Positions 26,357 to 36,215 are shown, counted from the stretch's first letter. The stretch: DNA of 64,000 nt from Prevotellaceae bacterium UBA2852 (GCA_002350855.1 DEFM01000001.1:608-64607); one strand, 5' to 3'. Notes: generated by a model from the sequence alone, not told the origin. Numbers and translations are program-made.

Positions 26357-26656
26357 CAAACTTTAGTAAATAATTCTTAAAAATGCAATAAAAATCATAA
26401 TTATTGGCTTTTTTTATGGCAGAAAAGCGTAAATAACACAAAAAAATGCCTTGAAAATGTTAAAAATGTAATAATTTTTCAAAAAACCTTGCACTATATT
26501 CTAAGAAAACACTAATTTTGCAGCGGAAATAGGCGGATTGTGTCCCTATTTATGCAGATTTGAGCAAATAATAGATGTCATCAATTCCCCCTATACAATA
26601 TTAATAATAGAAATAGATTAAGAATAATTTTATTGTTTTATTAAAAAAAAGTATTT
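26357..26656 (+). promoter_or_regulatory. 300-bp region with ompA promoter and long leader
   Basis: No gene. A TTG (26489-26491), 21 bases and TAATTTTG (26513-26520) form the promoter of the OmpA gene. This leaves a leader of ~130 bases, A/T-rich, just before a very highly expressed-looking gene. Bases 26357-26488 are A/T-rich and hold no clear terminator for mutL. Confidence 0.7.
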
Positions 26657-27829
26657 ATGAAAAAGTTAATGATTGCGCTGGCATTCGCTGGCTTTGGAAC
26701 AGTAGCATCTAATGCTCAAGTTTCAATCGAAGCACCTTCTAAGTACACTGTTGCAACAAACTCTTTCTGGAGCAACTGGTATATTCAGCTTGGTGTTGAC
26801 ATGACTGTTCAGAACCCTTACGGTTCACGTTTCTTCGGTGACGGTGAAAACGATTTCCACGCTGGTCGTACTTATGGTGTTGACCTTGCTATCGGTAAGT
26901 GGTTCACTCCTGGTCTCGGACTTCGTTTGAAGGGCAACTGGGAAAATGGTGCATTCTATCGTGCATTCCGCAACTATGATCACGTAACACTTACTCCTGA
27001 TGGAGCAAAGGGTGGTTATGCAGCTATCTACGGTGATGTTCAGTTCAACCTCAGCAACCTCTTCTGTGGTTACAACGAAAGCCGTGTATGGAACCTCATC
27101 GCTTATCCACGTGCTGGACTTGTACGCGACTTCTCTGTTCCTGCAAGTGAAACATTCTCACCAGTTCTTGGTGTAGGTGTTGAAAATACTTGGCGTCTTG
27201 GCAAGCGTGTAGGTCTCTACTTGGACGTTGCTTACAACTTCTTAGCTAACGGTAGTGGTGGAAGCGCTCTTAGCACTGACGGTTACGTAGCAGTTGACTT
27301 CGGTGTTCAGTTCAACCTTGGCAAGGCTAACTTCGACAAGGCTGTTACTCTCGACCAGTACAACGCTCTCGCAGCAGCTAGCGACGCAGCTCTTGCACGT
27401 CTCCGCGCTGACCTCGACCGCGAAAAGGCTATCAATGCTGACCTCCGTGCACAGCTCGCTAAGTGGGCTAACCACAAGTGCGAAGGCCGTAACATCGACG
27501 GTGGCTATGTAGCAAGCGCAGCAACTTCTGTATTCTTCGATATCAACTCTTCTAAGCTGAATTCTAAGAAGGACATCATCAACCTCGAAGCAATCGCTGC
27601 TACAGCTAAGGCTTCTGGTGCTAAGGTTGTCGTAACTGGTTATGCAGATAGCAAGACTGGTTCTGACGCTTACAACCAGCAGCTCTCTGAAGCTCGTGCA
27701 CAGGCTGTTGCTGACGAACTCGTTGAACTCGGTGTAAACCGTGACAACATCGAAGTTGTTGGTAAGGGTGGTGTAGCTGACGTTGAGCCATACAACCTCA
27801 ACCGTCGTGCAGTTGTTGAACTCAAGTAA
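26657..27829 (+). CDS. Major outer-membrane porin, OmpA family
   Basis: A 390-residue protein with signal peptide ending SNAQ, an N-terminal beta-barrel (~22-220; strands such as YIQLGVDMTVQN, GLGLRLKGNWEN, GYVAVDFGVQFNLG), a helical linker (~228-270) and a C-terminal OmpA peptidoglycan-binding domain (FFDINSSKLNSKKD; VTGYADSKTGSDAYNQQLSE; NLNRRAVVEL). It is likely an abundant surface protein tethering the outer membrane to peptidoglycan. Codon choice is strongly biased (Gly GGT, Leu CTC/CTT, Arg CGT), unlike neighbours, which fits high expression. Confidence 0.93.
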   Translation: MKKLMIALAFAGFGTVASNAQVSIEAPSKYTVATNSFWSNWYIQLGVDMTVQNPYGSRFFGDGENDFHAGRTYGVDLAIGKWFTPGLGLRLKGNWENGAFYRAFRNYDHVTLTPDGAKGGYAAIYGDVQFNLSNLFCGYNESRVWNLIAYPRAGLVRDFSVPASETFSPVLGVGVENTWRLGKRVGLYLDVAYNFLANGSGGSALSTDGYVAVDFGVQFNLGKANFDKAVTLDQYNALAAASDAALARLRADLDREKAINADLRAQLAKWANHKCEGRNIDGGYVASAATSVFFDINSSKLNSKKDIINLEAIAATAKASGAKVVVTGYADSKTGSDAYNQQLSEARAQAVADELVELGVNRDNIEVVGKGGVADVEPYNLNRRAVVELK

Positions 27830-27864
27830 TTTTGAGATCAGACAATATCACAAATAATTAATAC

Positions 27865-27897
27865 AAGGTGCTACCGTTTGGTGGCACCTTTTTTTTA
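27865..27897 (+). terminator. Terminator of ompA
   Basis: An 11-bp stem AAGGTGCTACC / GGTGGCACCTT (one G-U pair) with a GTTT tetraloop and eight T residues after it. Confidence 0.9.
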
Positions 27898-28030
27898 TGC
27901 CCATTTGTTCTTCGAGTTGTTTCTTTGTAAGCATTTGTTCTTAGGGTAGTGTGTTCCATGCCTGACTATGATAAATACAGTATTTTATCTCGTTTTTTTG
28001 TAAAATAGGTGTAAAAAATAGTCTTTATAA

Positions 28031-28061
28031 TTTGCCATATGGAAAAAAAGTTGTAACTTTG
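28031..28061 (+). promoter_or_regulatory. Promoter of the tRNA-Pro/tRNA-Val pair
   Basis: TTTG (28031-28034), 19 bases, TAACTTTG (28054-28061), ~28 bases before the first tRNA. Confidence 0.85.
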
Positions 28062-28089
28062 CATCGCTTTTGAGAAACAGAGCACCATT

Positions 28090-28162
28090 CGGGGTATAGC
28101 GCAGTTGGTAGCGTTCCTGGTTTGGGACCAGGCGGTCGCGTGTTCGAGTCACGCTGCCCCGA
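28090..28162 (+). tRNA. tRNA-Pro (anticodon TGG)
   Basis: Acceptor CGGGGTA / TGCCCCG with discriminator A; D arm GCGC/GCGT; anticodon stem CCTGG/CCAGG around TTTGGGA (anticodon TGG); T arm GCGTG/CACGC with TTCGAGT. It has 73 bases and no encoded CCA. It complements the GGG isoacceptor at 7728-7801. Confidence 0.95.
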
Positions 28163-28171
28163 CTTTTTTTA

Positions 28172-28246
28172 GGGCGTTTAGCTCAGCTGGTTCAGAGCAT
28201 CTGCCTTACAAGCAGAGGGTCGGCGGTTCGAATCCGTCAACGCCCA
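28172..28246 (+). tRNA. tRNA-Val (anticodon TAC)
   Basis: Acceptor GGGCGTT / AACGCCC with discriminator A; D arm GCTC/GAGC; anticodon stem TCTGC/GCAGA around CTTACAA (anticodon TAC); T arm GGCGG/CCGTC with TTCGAAT. It lies 9 bases after tRNA-Pro, so both come from one transcript. Confidence 0.95.
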
Positions 28247-28248
28247 CA

Positions 28249-28290
28249 AAGCAAAGAGGAATAGAAATCATTTTCTATTCCTCTTTGCTT
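28249..28290. terminator. Strong hairpin after the tRNA pair
   Basis: A perfect 19-bp stem (28249-28267 with 28272-28290) and a 4-base loop, followed by TTTTATTGTTT. It ends the tRNA transcript; the convergent protease gene ends 91 bases further on. Confidence 0.9.
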
Positions 28291-28380
28291 TTATTGTTTA
28301 TACTCTTTTATATGGTATTATCGTTATTATATAGTATTATTGTGAAAGGATTCAATTCTATTTGTGAACGATATTGCTTT

Positions 28381-30423
28381 TTATTTACTAACGATATAGC
28401 GTTTGCCTTTCTTTCTTTCGATGATAATACGATGGTTGTTTCCTGATTCCTGTGATACCATACGTCCGCTTAGGTCGTAAAAAATATCCATCTTATTGTT
28501 ATGGTTGTTAATACTTTCAATTCCTGTATAGTAATCTTTTGGCAAAACTGTTATTATATGATCTTTGTCTTCATATATTACCACTGTAGAATCCGTAAAC
28601 AGGTCAATATCATTGATTATTCGCAGATGGTATTTCCCCGCTTTTACACCTTTTAAAGGTGTGCGGCTAAAAGAACGGTTAACAGTCATTCTTGATTCAA
28701 TAAACAGACCTTGCTGATTGATTATTATTGCCTGTTGCGATTCATCTGATGTGATATCGATATCGTTTGGATGTGGTACCAGACAAACGTAGAAACGTCC
28801 GCTGTATTCGTCTCCTGTATTAGAAATGTCAAAACTGTATTCAACAGGTTGGTACAGGACAATACTGTCAGGAAAGCTAACATTGCTAACGTTGAGGTTG
28901 GCTTGTGCGCTTCCAGGTATGGACAAAAATACGTTTTCTTGGGTTATATTACAATCCAAATAATTGGGCGTCCCAACCATTGTACGTGCTTCAACCCATT
29001 TGCTCTCGCTGTCAAATACAGGAATGATACGGTATTTCCCTTCTGTAATTGATTTTGGGATACTAATGGATAATGTGTCTGTGTATGATGTATCTGTTAG
29101 TTCTTCGATTTCAAAATGACGATTATATGTATAAAGTAATGCCGTTGGAGAATTAGAGTTGTATGGCATTAAAGCAATGGCGACTTTGCCATTGTGTTCT
29201 TTCCAGTCCAGATTGGCGAGGTTGTGAACTACAATGTCGTATGTGGCATTGCGTTGACCAGAAGATTGTTTTTGATTGCCATCTATAAATCCGATGTGCG
29301 AAAAGCCATAGAATGCTTTGTCGCTTATATCTATATCTGAAGATTCTGCAAGATAGGAAGGTCTTATTCCGATATGAAGAGCTTGTAGTACGTTCATTCC
29401 ACGTTCTGGATTGTTTTTGTCAAACCATTCTGGCATATCAGGGGAGAGATAGTCAAAGTTCAGGTAGCAGTCCCCTTCACCGTATCTGTTGCCGAGGTTC
29501 ACGTGGAAAAGTCCTTGTGAATCATAGCCGTCACAAGTGAATGTATGTGCCAGAGTAGCAGACCAGCCACCAACAATCATAGGACGTCCGTCGCTAAGCT
29601 CGGTGTACATGATGGAATCCCATTCAGCTGTGCGGTAAAAGTTGCGGAATACCATCTGAACACTAGGGTCGTAGTCAAAATATTTAGTTAAAGCAATGGG
29701 TTGGCGCACGATACTTGATGCGCTGGAAGATATTCCGTAGCGGGTGTTTACTGCGATTCCGCAATCAGAGAGTAACAACGCTACTGCATCTGCTTGTTTT
29801 TTGGTATATTCTCCGTCGTAATTATTGAGAATGTTGTCCCAGTCGTATGTATGGTCAGAGAAATTGGCGGTTAAGGTTTGTCTGCAACCTAGGGAGTCTG
29901 TGTAAGTGTTTGTTCCGTAGCCTTTTACTGGCCAATTCCAATAGTTCATGACTTCCGCCATAGCGTTAGCCACACAGCCTGAAACGCAGTGTTTCCCATT
30001 CAATAATGGACATTGATTGTTGAATGGCTCTTCTTGATGGTATAAAGTGCCCAGCAGCGGTTCAACAGCTTCTTTAACTCCAGCTGGTCGTACGGATTGA
30101 AAACTACTATGGCTGTTTACTTGTTTTTGAAGATTCCTGTCCATTATTTCCAGGAGAGCACAAAATACCGGTAATTTTTGAGCTTCGGCAAATGAACCGC
30201 CATTGCTGTATCCTAACAATGCAGGTTGGCTGGCGTTGGCTGGCGTAAGGATAAAGCCAGCAGGCGAATCGAAAGCGTAAAGATTGTTCGATTCGTATGC
30301 CAGATTGAGTTTGGTTATGTGTAAACGCTGCCTCGCTTCACGCACACTTAGGCGTTGTGCTTGCATAGTATAATATGAAAGCATAAATAGTAGTGTGAGA
30401 ATTAAGCGGGGGTGTGTCTTCAT
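28381..30423 (-). CDS. C10 family (streptopain/interpain-like) secreted cysteine protease
   Basis: A 680-residue exported protease. It has a signal peptide to ~23 (TMQAQ), a propeptide of the Spi/SpeB kind (SVREARQRLHI; LYAFDSPAGFILTPA), and the catalytic domain with the YHQEEPFNNQCP region, nucleophile Cys150 in SGCVANAMAEVMNYWNWP, and His293 in LAHTFTCDGY. The usual HVNWGWGG loop reads HVNLGNRYGEG, a visible departure. Beyond ~340 lie Ig-like domains and a short C-terminal segment (FYDLSGRMV ... RYIVSK) like Prevotella surface proteins. It likely degrades host or dietary protein. Its start overlaps the upstream gene's stop (ATGA). Confidence 0.87.
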   Translation of the reverse strand: MKTHPRLILTLLFMLSYYTMQAQRLSVREARQRLHITKLNLAYESNNLYAFDSPAGFILTPANASQPALLGYSNGGSFAEAQKLPVFCALLEIMDRNLQKQVNSHSSFQSVRPAGVKEAVEPLLGTLYHQEEPFNNQCPLLNGKHCVSGCVANAMAEVMNYWNWPVKGYGTNTYTDSLGCRQTLTANFSDHTYDWDNILNNYDGEYTKKQADAVALLLSDCGIAVNTRYGISSSASSIVRQPIALTKYFDYDPSVQMVFRNFYRTAEWDSIMYTELSDGRPMIVGGWSATLAHTFTCDGYDSQGLFHVNLGNRYGEGDCYLNFDYLSPDMPEWFDKNNPERGMNVLQALHIGIRPSYLAESSDIDISDKAFYGFSHIGFIDGNQKQSSGQRNATYDIVVHNLANLDWKEHNGKVAIALMPYNSNSPTALLYTYNRHFEIEELTDTSYTDTLSISIPKSITEGKYRIIPVFDSESKWVEARTMVGTPNYLDCNITQENVFLSIPGSAQANLNVSNVSFPDSIVLYQPVEYSFDISNTGDEYSGRFYVCLVPHPNDIDITSDESQQAIIINQQGLFIESRMTVNRSFSRTPLKGVKAGKYHLRIINDIDLFTDSTVVIYEDKDHIITVLPKDYYTGIESINNHNNKMDIFYDLSGRMVSQESGNNHRIIIERKKGKRYIVSK

Positions 30424-31028
30424 TCACTTAATGAACGTAAAATGCGGAAATGTGATATGAGTTCATCAAAAGATGAAGAACTGTGGTAGTTGAATCTTGT
30501 CCAAATGTCACCAAGTACTGCAGCTCCTCCAAATCCTAATTTTTGTGCTAAACCTATATTGTTGGCTGTTATACCTCCAACAGCAATGACTTTTTTGTCA
30601 ATCACGCCCTTGGCGTTTGCTTCTTCCAGTTCTGTGGGGGTAAAAGGAGACTGGTGACTTTCCTTTGATATGCTGTCAAAGACAGGGCTGAGAAACAAGT
30701 AGTTGTATTTCTTTTTCGATTCGGCGACTTCTTCAAGGCTATGGCAAGTGCGTGACAAATGTCCTTTGTAGTTCTTAGGCGCAACAGGATTACGCTGATT
30801 GAGGTGAATTCCCATCAGACCAAATTCCTGCTTGAGATAGAAATGGTCATGTGTTACGATACGTTTGTGCCACTTCTTGTCAATAAGCTTTAGCAGGCGC
30901 TCGCAGAATATAGGTTCACTGTTGGGCTTGCGAATATGTAAGATGTCCAAGCCTTCCTCAAACAGTGTGTTAACAATAATATGTTCCTCCACGAAGAAAG
31001 TAGGAGGTGTTAGCAAAATCAATTTCAT
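30420..31028 (-). CDS. Thiamine phosphate synthase/TenI-like protein
   Basis: A 202-residue TIM-barrel protein of the ThiE/TenI family. Visible pieces are ILHIRKPNSEP in place of the usual LRDK motif, VTHDHFYLKQEFGLMGIHL in place of ND-xx-A-xx-GVHLG, YLFLSPVFDSISKE and the phosphate loop VIAVGGITANNI. Several ThiE substrate residues are changed, so it may be a TenI-like paralogue rather than a true thiamine phosphate synthase. I used the ATG at 31028; the frame is open far upstream, but that part covers the lepA control region and shadows lepA. It overlaps the protease start by ATGA. Confidence 0.75.
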   Translation of the reverse strand: MKLILLTPPTFFVEEHIIVNTLFEEGLDILHIRKPNSEPIFCERLLKLIDKKWHKRIVTHDHFYLKQEFGLMGIHLNQRNPVAPKNYKGHLSRTCHSLEEVAESKKKYNYLFLSPVFDSISKESHQSPFTPTELEEANAKGVIDKKVIAVGGITANNIGLAQKLGFGGAAVLGDIWTRFNYHSSSSFDELISHFRILRSLSE

Positions 31029-31044
31029 TTCTATTGAATTTTCG

Positions 31045-31093
31045 CAAAGGTAAAGAGTTTTTTTGAGAATATGAAATAAAATACGTAACTTTG
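31045..31093. promoter_or_regulatory. Divergent promoters of lepA and the ThiE-like gene
   Basis: Forward: TTTG (31062-31065), 20 bases, TAACTTTG (31086-31093) drives lepA. Reverse: TACCTTTG (complement of 31045-31052) is a good -7 element for the ThiE-like gene but lacks a clear -33. The two overlap, so expression may interfere. Confidence 0.7.
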
Positions 31094-31112
31094 ACCCGAA
31101 AAAGTGAAAATA

Positions 31113-32900
31113 ATGAACAATATACGCAATTTTTGCATAATAGCACATATAGACCATGGTAAATCCACTCTTGCAGACCGTTTGCTTGAGCGCACCAATA
31201 CAATCAAGGTGACAGAGGGGCAGATGCTGGATGATATGGATCTGGAGAAAGAACGTGGTATTACCATTAAGAGTCATGCTATTCAGATGGAATATGAATA
31301 TAAGGGAGAAACTTATATTCTGAATCTTATAGATACTCCGGGACACGTAGACTTCTCGTATGAGGTTTCGCGTTCTATTGCTGCATGTGAAGGTGCTCTT
31401 CTTGTGGTTGATGCTACACAGGGCGTACAAGCCCAGACAATCAGTAACTTGTACATGGCAATTGATCATGATCTTGAGATAATCCCTGTTATCAATAAGT
31501 GTGATATGCCTAATGCTATGCCCGAGGAAGTGGCAGATGAAATTGTTGATCTCATAGGTTGTGATGTCAACGATATTATTCTGGCTTCAGGTAAGACAGG
31601 GCAGGGAGTTGATGACATCCTCAGTGCTGTGGTAGAAAGAATTCCCGCACCTAAGGGTGATCCGGATGCTCCTTTGCAGGCACTTATTTTTGATTCTGTG
31701 TTCAATAGCTTCCGCGGAATAATCGCCTATTTCAAGATTGTGAACGGTGAGATGCGTCCAGGTCAGAAGGTACGATTCATCAATACCAAGAAAGAATATC
31801 AGGCAGAAGAGATTGGTGTCTTGAAAATGGATATGCATCCACGTAATATGTTGGGTACCGGAGATGTTGGCTATATTATCACGGGTATCAAGAATGCGGT
31901 GGAAGTAAAGGTGGGCGATACCATCACCACTGTTGCCAATCCTGCAGACAAGGCCATTGAGGGTTTTCAGGAAGTGAAGCCAATGGTGTTCGCTGGTGTG
32001 TATCCCATTGAGACAGAGGACTATGAAAACCTTCGTGCATCGCTTGAGAAACTCCGTCTTAATGATGCGTCTTTGTCGTTCCAGCATGAATCATCTGCTG
32101 CTCTTGGATTTGGATTCCGTTGTGGTTTCTTGGGACTCCTCCACATGGAGATTGTTCAGGAACGTCTTGACCGCGAATTCGATATGGATGTGATAACCAC
32201 TGTGCCCAATGTTTCATATATGGTATATGATAAACATGGTGAGGCTCAGGAGGTGCATAATCCCAGTGGCATGCCAGATCCTACATTGATAGAACATGTG
32301 GAGGAACCATATATACGCGCAACAATCATAACCACATCCAGTTATATAGGTCCGATTATGACCTTGTGCCTGAGTAAGCGTGGTGAGTTGGTTAAACAAG
32401 AGTTTATTGCGGGAAACAGAGTTGAAATCCAGTTCCTTATGCCACTTGGTGAGATTGTCATTGATTTCTACGATAAACTTAAGAGTATAAGCCGTGGCTA
32501 TGCTTCTTTTGATTATCACCCTGCGGGATTCCGTCCCTCAAAGCTCGTAAAACTCGATATTCTGCTTAACGGTGAAAGCGTGGATGCTTTGTCCACTTTA
32601 ACTCATGTGGATAATGCCGTGACTTTGGGACGCAGGATGTGTGAGCGCCTTAAGGAACTTCTTCCCCGCCAGCAGTTCGACATTGCCATACAGGCTGCGA
32701 TAGGAGGAAAGATTATTGCCCGTGAGACAGTTAAGCAGGTGCGTAAGGATGTAACTGCGAAATGCTATGGTGGTGACGTGAGTCGTAAGCGTAAATTGCT
32801 TGAGAAGCAGAAGCGAGGAAAGAAACGCATGAAGCAGATCGGAAATGTTCAGGTGCCTCAAAAGGCCTTCCTTGCCGTTCTTAAACTTGATGGAGACTGA
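31113..32900 (+). CDS. lepA: Translation elongation factor 4 (LepA)
   Basis: A 595-residue GTPase. G1 is [19 protein letters not shown] near the start, with [22 protein letters not shown] and NKCDMP for the later G motifs, then the elongation-factor domains and the LepA-specific C-terminus ([20 protein letters not shown]). It back-translocates ribosomes under stress. The ATG at 31113 gives the standard MNNIRNF start; a GTG three codons earlier is possible. It has its own promoter, divergent from the ThiE-like gene. Confidence 0.97.
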   Translation: MNNIRNFCIIAHIDHGKSTLADRLLERTNTIKVTEGQMLDDMDLEKERGITIKSHAIQMEYEYKGETYILNLIDTPGHVDFSYEVSRSIAACEGALLVVDATQGVQAQTISNLYMAIDHDLEIIPVINKCDMPNAMPEEVADEIVDLIGCDVNDIILASGKTGQGVDDILSAVVERIPAPKGDPDAPLQALIFDSVFNSFRGIIAYFKIVNGEMRPGQKVRFINTKKEYQAEEIGVLKMDMHPRNMLGTGDVGYIITGIKNAVEVKVGDTITTVANPADKAIEGFQEVKPMVFAGVYPIETEDYENLRASLEKLRLNDASLSFQHESSAALGFGFRCGFLGLLHMEIVQERLDREFDMDVITTVPNVSYMVYDKHGEAQEVHNPSGMPDPTLIEHVEEPYIRATIITTSSYIGPIMTLCLSKRGELVKQEFIAGNRVEIQFLMPLGEIVIDFYDKLKSISRGYASFDYHPAGFRPSKLVKLDILLNGESVDALSTLTHVDNAVTLGRRMCERLKELLPRQQFDIAIQAAIGGKIIARETVKQVRKDVTAKCYGGDVSRKRKLLEKQKRGKKRMKQIGNVQVPQKAFLAVLKLDGD

Positions 32901-32948
32901 TCCCCTTCTTGATAGATATATTGTTAAAGGAAAGATTGTAATAGTAAA

Positions 32949-33563
32949 ATGACACAGCAGTATTCTTCCGTCTTGCTCTCAAGGGCAGTAGACGAGTTCG
33001 CTAAACTCCCAGGCATTGGACGTAAAACCGCCTTGCGGCTGGTGTTGCATCTGCTGAAGATGGAAGAAGGCTCGGTTGATGTGTTTGCCCAGAGTATTAC
33101 GACTCTTCGGCACGAAGTGAAACATTGCAAAGTGTGTCACAATATCAGTGATGACGAAGTCTGCAGCATCTGTTCCAACTCCATGCGTGACGCGTCAACG
33201 ATATGTGTTGTTGAGAATTTTCAGGATGTTCTTGCAATAGAGTCCACAACTCAGTTTCATGGACTTTACCATGTGTTGGGAGGGGTGATTTCTCCCATGG
33301 ATGGAATTGCGCCATCAGACTTGGAAATACAGTCGCTTGTGGATAGAGTCCAGGAAGGAGGAGTGAAAGAAGTTATATTGGCATTGAATTCCACCATGGA
33401 GGGCGATACCACAAACTTCTTTATATACAGGAAACTGCAAGACTTTCCGTCTCTGAAGATATCTACTCTGGCACGTGGCATTTCAGTGAATGACGAGCTT
33501 CAATATACAGATGAGGTCACTTTGGGACGTTCGATTATAGGACGTGTCCCCTTTACAGTATAA
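32949..33563 (+). CDS. recR: Recombination mediator RecR
   Basis: A 204-residue protein with the helix-hairpin-helix [17 protein letters not shown], the four-cysteine zinc finger [18 protein letters not shown] and the Toprim domain ([16 protein letters not shown], then [16 protein letters not shown]). It acts with RecO/RecF to load RecA on gapped DNA. It lies 48 bases after lepA. Confidence 0.96.
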   Translation: MTQQYSSVLLSRAVDEFAKLPGIGRKTALRLVLHLLKMEEGSVDVFAQSITTLRHEVKHCKVCHNISDDEVCSICSNSMRDASTICVVENFQDVLAIESTTQFHGLYHVLGGVISPMDGIAPSDLEIQSLVDRVQEGGVKEVILALNSTMEGDTTNFFIYRKLQDFPSLKISTLARGISVNDELQYTDEVTLGRSIIGRVPFTV

Positions 33564-33617
33564 TACGCAAAAACGATTGTTAGAATACACACATTTGAAT
33601 TTATTTAGTTTTAGTCA

Positions 33618-34073
33618 ATGCAAAATACAATAATACGACAACTAAGGATAGCATTTTACATATCAATAGCATGTATAGTTGCTACTTTCTGCTTAGGAGA
33701 GTTGGATGTGATTCCCAACGGACTTTATACCAGTTCCGATAATCAGGAGATGGAATATACCTACAGTGTCATTTGTACATTACTGCTGTTGTTGTCTGTC
33801 CCTGTGACGGTGCAGTGGGTGGGCAAGCGTTTGCAAAGCAGACAGGCAAATATGTCTGATGAGGATGCGCTGTCTCTTTTCCGTCGTTATTGTCTGATAA
33901 GACTTGCCGTTTGGACAATTGTGTCGATATTCTGTGTAGTTACATATTTCCTGACAATGTCGACTACAGGTACTTTATGTGCTGCCATCACTTTGTTGTT
34001 TATTGTCATTTATTGTTGGCCGACGGAGAAAAAAGTTGAAGATTACTTAACGGTAACTGATTCAGAGGAATGA
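33618..34073 (+). CDS. Membrane protein, function unknown
   Basis: A 151-residue protein with four membrane segments (~9-27, ~49-67, ~92-114, ~116-132) and a short polar loop at ~70-88. I do not recognise it. The stop overlaps the glycosyltransferase start (ATGA), so the two are coupled and it may help the glycosyltransferase at the membrane, which is inference only. Confidence 0.65.
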   Translation: MQNTIIRQLRIAFYISIACIVATFCLGELDVIPNGLYTSSDNQEMEYTYSVICTLLLLLSVPVTVQWVGKRLQSRQANMSDEDALSLFRRYCLIRLAVWTIVSIFCVVTYFLTMSTTGTLCAAITLLFIVIYCWPTEKKVEDYLTVTDSEE

Positions 34074-35305
34074 AACTGTCAATAGTCATAGTTAATTATA
34101 ACGTAAAGTATTATCTCCATCAGTGTCTTATGTCTGTGGAGAAGGCTATGCGTAACTTTACCTGTGATGTGATTGTTGTTGACAATTGCAGTAGTGACGG
34201 TTCGGTGGAATTTCTTCGCAAAATGCATCCCTGCGTCCGTTTCATAGAGAATAGTGAGAATCAAGGCTATGCTTGTGCAAACAATATCGCGATAAGGGAA
34301 TCTAACAGTGATTATGTCCTTTTGCTCAATCCCGATACAATAATCACGGAAGAGACTCTAGCTTCGTGTCTCGCCTTCATGGATGAGCATCCTAAGGCAG
34401 GAGTCTTGGGCCTGAAGATGTTGAAGGAAAATGGCACCTTTGCTCTTGAGTCGAGACGTGGAGTACCTACTCCTTCAACGGCATTTTACAAGATGTGCGG
34501 CTTGACTTCTCTTTTTCCAAAGAGCCGCATGTTCGGCAAATACTATATGCAATATCTTGACAAGGAAGAAGTCAATCGTATAGAAATTGTCAGCGGGGCA
34601 TTTGCTTTCCTACGTCGCCAGTGTCTCAATGAGACAGGCTATCTCGATGAGGACTTCTTTATGTATGGTGAAGATATTGACCTTTCGTATAGAATCCTTA
34701 AAAGAGGGTGGGAGAATTATTATCTGCCAACACCGATCCTGCATTATAAGGGTGAAAGCACACAGAAGAGCAGCTATCGTTATGTGTATCGTTTCTACAA
34801 TGCTATGCTTATATTCTTCAATAAGCACTATGGTCATTACAGCATTCTGTTCTCTCTTCCGGTTAAAGGGGCTATTCTTGCAAAGGGATGCATGGAATAC
34901 ATCCACATGAAGCTGCACAAATGCAAATCCATTAAGAACGAACAAGACAAATATCTGCGAAAACATCAATGTGTGTATGTTGGCAATGCAACCGATTACG
35001 AAGCTGTTTCCGGCATTATGACCAATAAGGTCGCAGACATCCGGCATATTGAGTATTCCGATCAAGACTCCGTCGAAGTTCAGGCAAACCGCATAATGAC
35101 TCTTTTGAGTTCTTCATGCCTTTCGTATGTTGTCGTAAATATCGAGGATTGCAATATAGGGCAGACATTGGTGCTGATGCAGCAAATGGCAAATTATGTG
35201 GAAGCTCTTCCACGCAAGCAGCGCAAGCATGTCTCAATTCCCAAATTGGCAACTTATATGCCTTCTTTACAGAAAGTTATTACGTCTAAACATATATTTG
35301 AATAG
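34070..35305 (+). CDS. Glycosyltransferase family 2
   Basis: A 411-residue GT-A enzyme. SIVIVNYNVKYYLHQCL starts the nucleotide-sugar domain, VDNCSSDGSVEFL and LLLNPDTIITEE hold the DxD-type and metal residues, and FFMYGEDIDLSYRILKRGWENYY is the acceptor-side motif of rhamnosyl/N-acetylglucosaminyl transferases. It should build a surface glycan. The last ~120 residues are a separate, unrecognised domain. It overlaps the preceding membrane protein (ATGA). Confidence 0.88.
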   Translation: MKLSIVIVNYNVKYYLHQCLMSVEKAMRNFTCDVIVVDNCSSDGSVEFLRKMHPCVRFIENSENQGYACANNIAIRESNSDYVLLLNPDTIITEETLASCLAFMDEHPKAGVLGLKMLKENGTFALESRRGVPTPSTAFYKMCGLTSLFPKSRMFGKYYMQYLDKEEVNRIEIVSGAFAFLRRQCLNETGYLDEDFFMYGEDIDLSYRILKRGWENYYLPTPILHYKGESTQKSSYRYVYRFYNAMLIFFNKHYGHYSILFSLPVKGAILAKGCMEYIHMKLHKCKSIKNEQDKYLRKHQCVYVGNATDYEAVSGIMTNKVADIRHIEYSDQDSVEVQANRIMTLLSSSCLSYVVVNIEDCNIGQTLVLMQQMANYVEALPRKQRKHVSIPKLATYMPSLQKVITSKHIFE

Positions 35306-35345
35306 TAATTATTAATCCAACGAAACTTAAACTTTTTATATAACT

Positions 35346-36215
35346 ATGACACAAGAATCTACAGTTTTACGCATAGCCGTACAGTCGAAAGGCCGTCTGT
35401 ACGAGGATACAATGGCTCTGCTTCAGGAAGCAGGAGTAAAGGTTGGTGCGGGCAAGCGAACTTTGCTCGTCCAGGCAACAAACTTTCCTCTTGAAGTGCT
35501 TTATCTGCGTGATGACGATATTCCTCAGACGGTAGCTAACGGTGTTGCTGATGTCGGTATCGTCGGTGAGAACGAATTTGCCGAACGAGGCGAGGATGCA
35601 GCCATTGTGCGTCGTCTCGGTTTCAGCCGTTGCCGTCTTTCGCTCGCCATTCCCAAGGCTTTGGAATATACAGGAGTGGAGTGGCTCGAAGGCAAGAAAA
35701 TTGCCACCTCCTATCCTAATATCCTCAGTCGTTTCCTTAAAGAGAAGGGAGTGCATACACATGTTCATGTGATTCAGGGTTCTGTGGAGATTGCCCCTGG
35801 TATAGGTTTGGCAGACGGTATTTTCGATATTGTCAGCAGTGGCGGCACACTTGTAAGCAATAACCTTAAGGAGGTTGAGACTGTGATGAAGAGTGAGGCA
35901 TTGCTTATCGGCTATAAGGATCTGTCGGCAGACAAGCAGGCAATTCTCGACGAGCTGCTTTTCCGTATCGAAGCTGTAAAGGCTGCAGAGGACAAGAAAT
36001 ACGTACTGATGAATGCGCCTACAGAGCGTGTCAAGGAAATTATCGGTGTGCTTCCTGGTATTAAGAGTCCTACTGTCATGCCTCTGGCTACAGAGGGGTG
36101 GAGTAGCATCCATACCGTTCTCGATGAAAAGCGATTCTGGGAAATAATCGGTCAGCTCAAAGCCTTAGGTGCTGAGGGCATTCTTGTATTACCTATAGAG
36201 AAGATGATTCTATGA
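35346..36215 (+). CDS. hisG: ATP phosphoribosyltransferase, long form
   Basis: A 289-residue enzyme of the long HisG type: two periplasmic-binding-like lobes with IAVQSKGRLYEDTM, ADVGIVGENEFAE and IVSSGGTLVSNNL, plus a C-terminal regulatory ACT-like domain (KYVLMNAPTERVKEIIGVLPG). It couples ATP to PRPP as the first histidine step, is feedback-inhibited by histidine in the long form, and needs PRPP from prs. It overlaps hisD by ATGA. No leader peptide or attenuator was seen in the 40 bases upstream. Confidence 0.97.
   Translation: MTQESTVLRIAVQSKGRLYEDTMALLQEAGVKVGAGKRTLLVQATNFPLEVLYLRDDDIPQTVANGVADVGIVGENEFAERGEDAAIVRRLGFSRCRLSLAIPKALEYTGVEWLEGKKIATSYPNILSRFLKEKGVHTHVHVIQGSVEIAPGIGLADGIFDIVSSGGTLVSNNLKEVETVMKSEALLIGYKDLSADKQAILDELLFRIEAVKAAEDKKYVLMNAPTERVKEIIGVLPGIKSPTVMPLATEGWSSIHTVLDEKRFWEIIGQLKALGAEGILVLPIEKMIL

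Noticed and set aside
31029..31469. Longer N-terminus for the ThiE-like protein, opening at 31469
   Set aside because: The extension runs through the divergent lepA promoter and the lepA coding start; the ATG at 31028 gives the family start.
35306..35345. Histidine leader peptide or attenuator before hisG
   Set aside because: Only 40 bases separate the genes and no His-rich short frame or hairpin pair is present.
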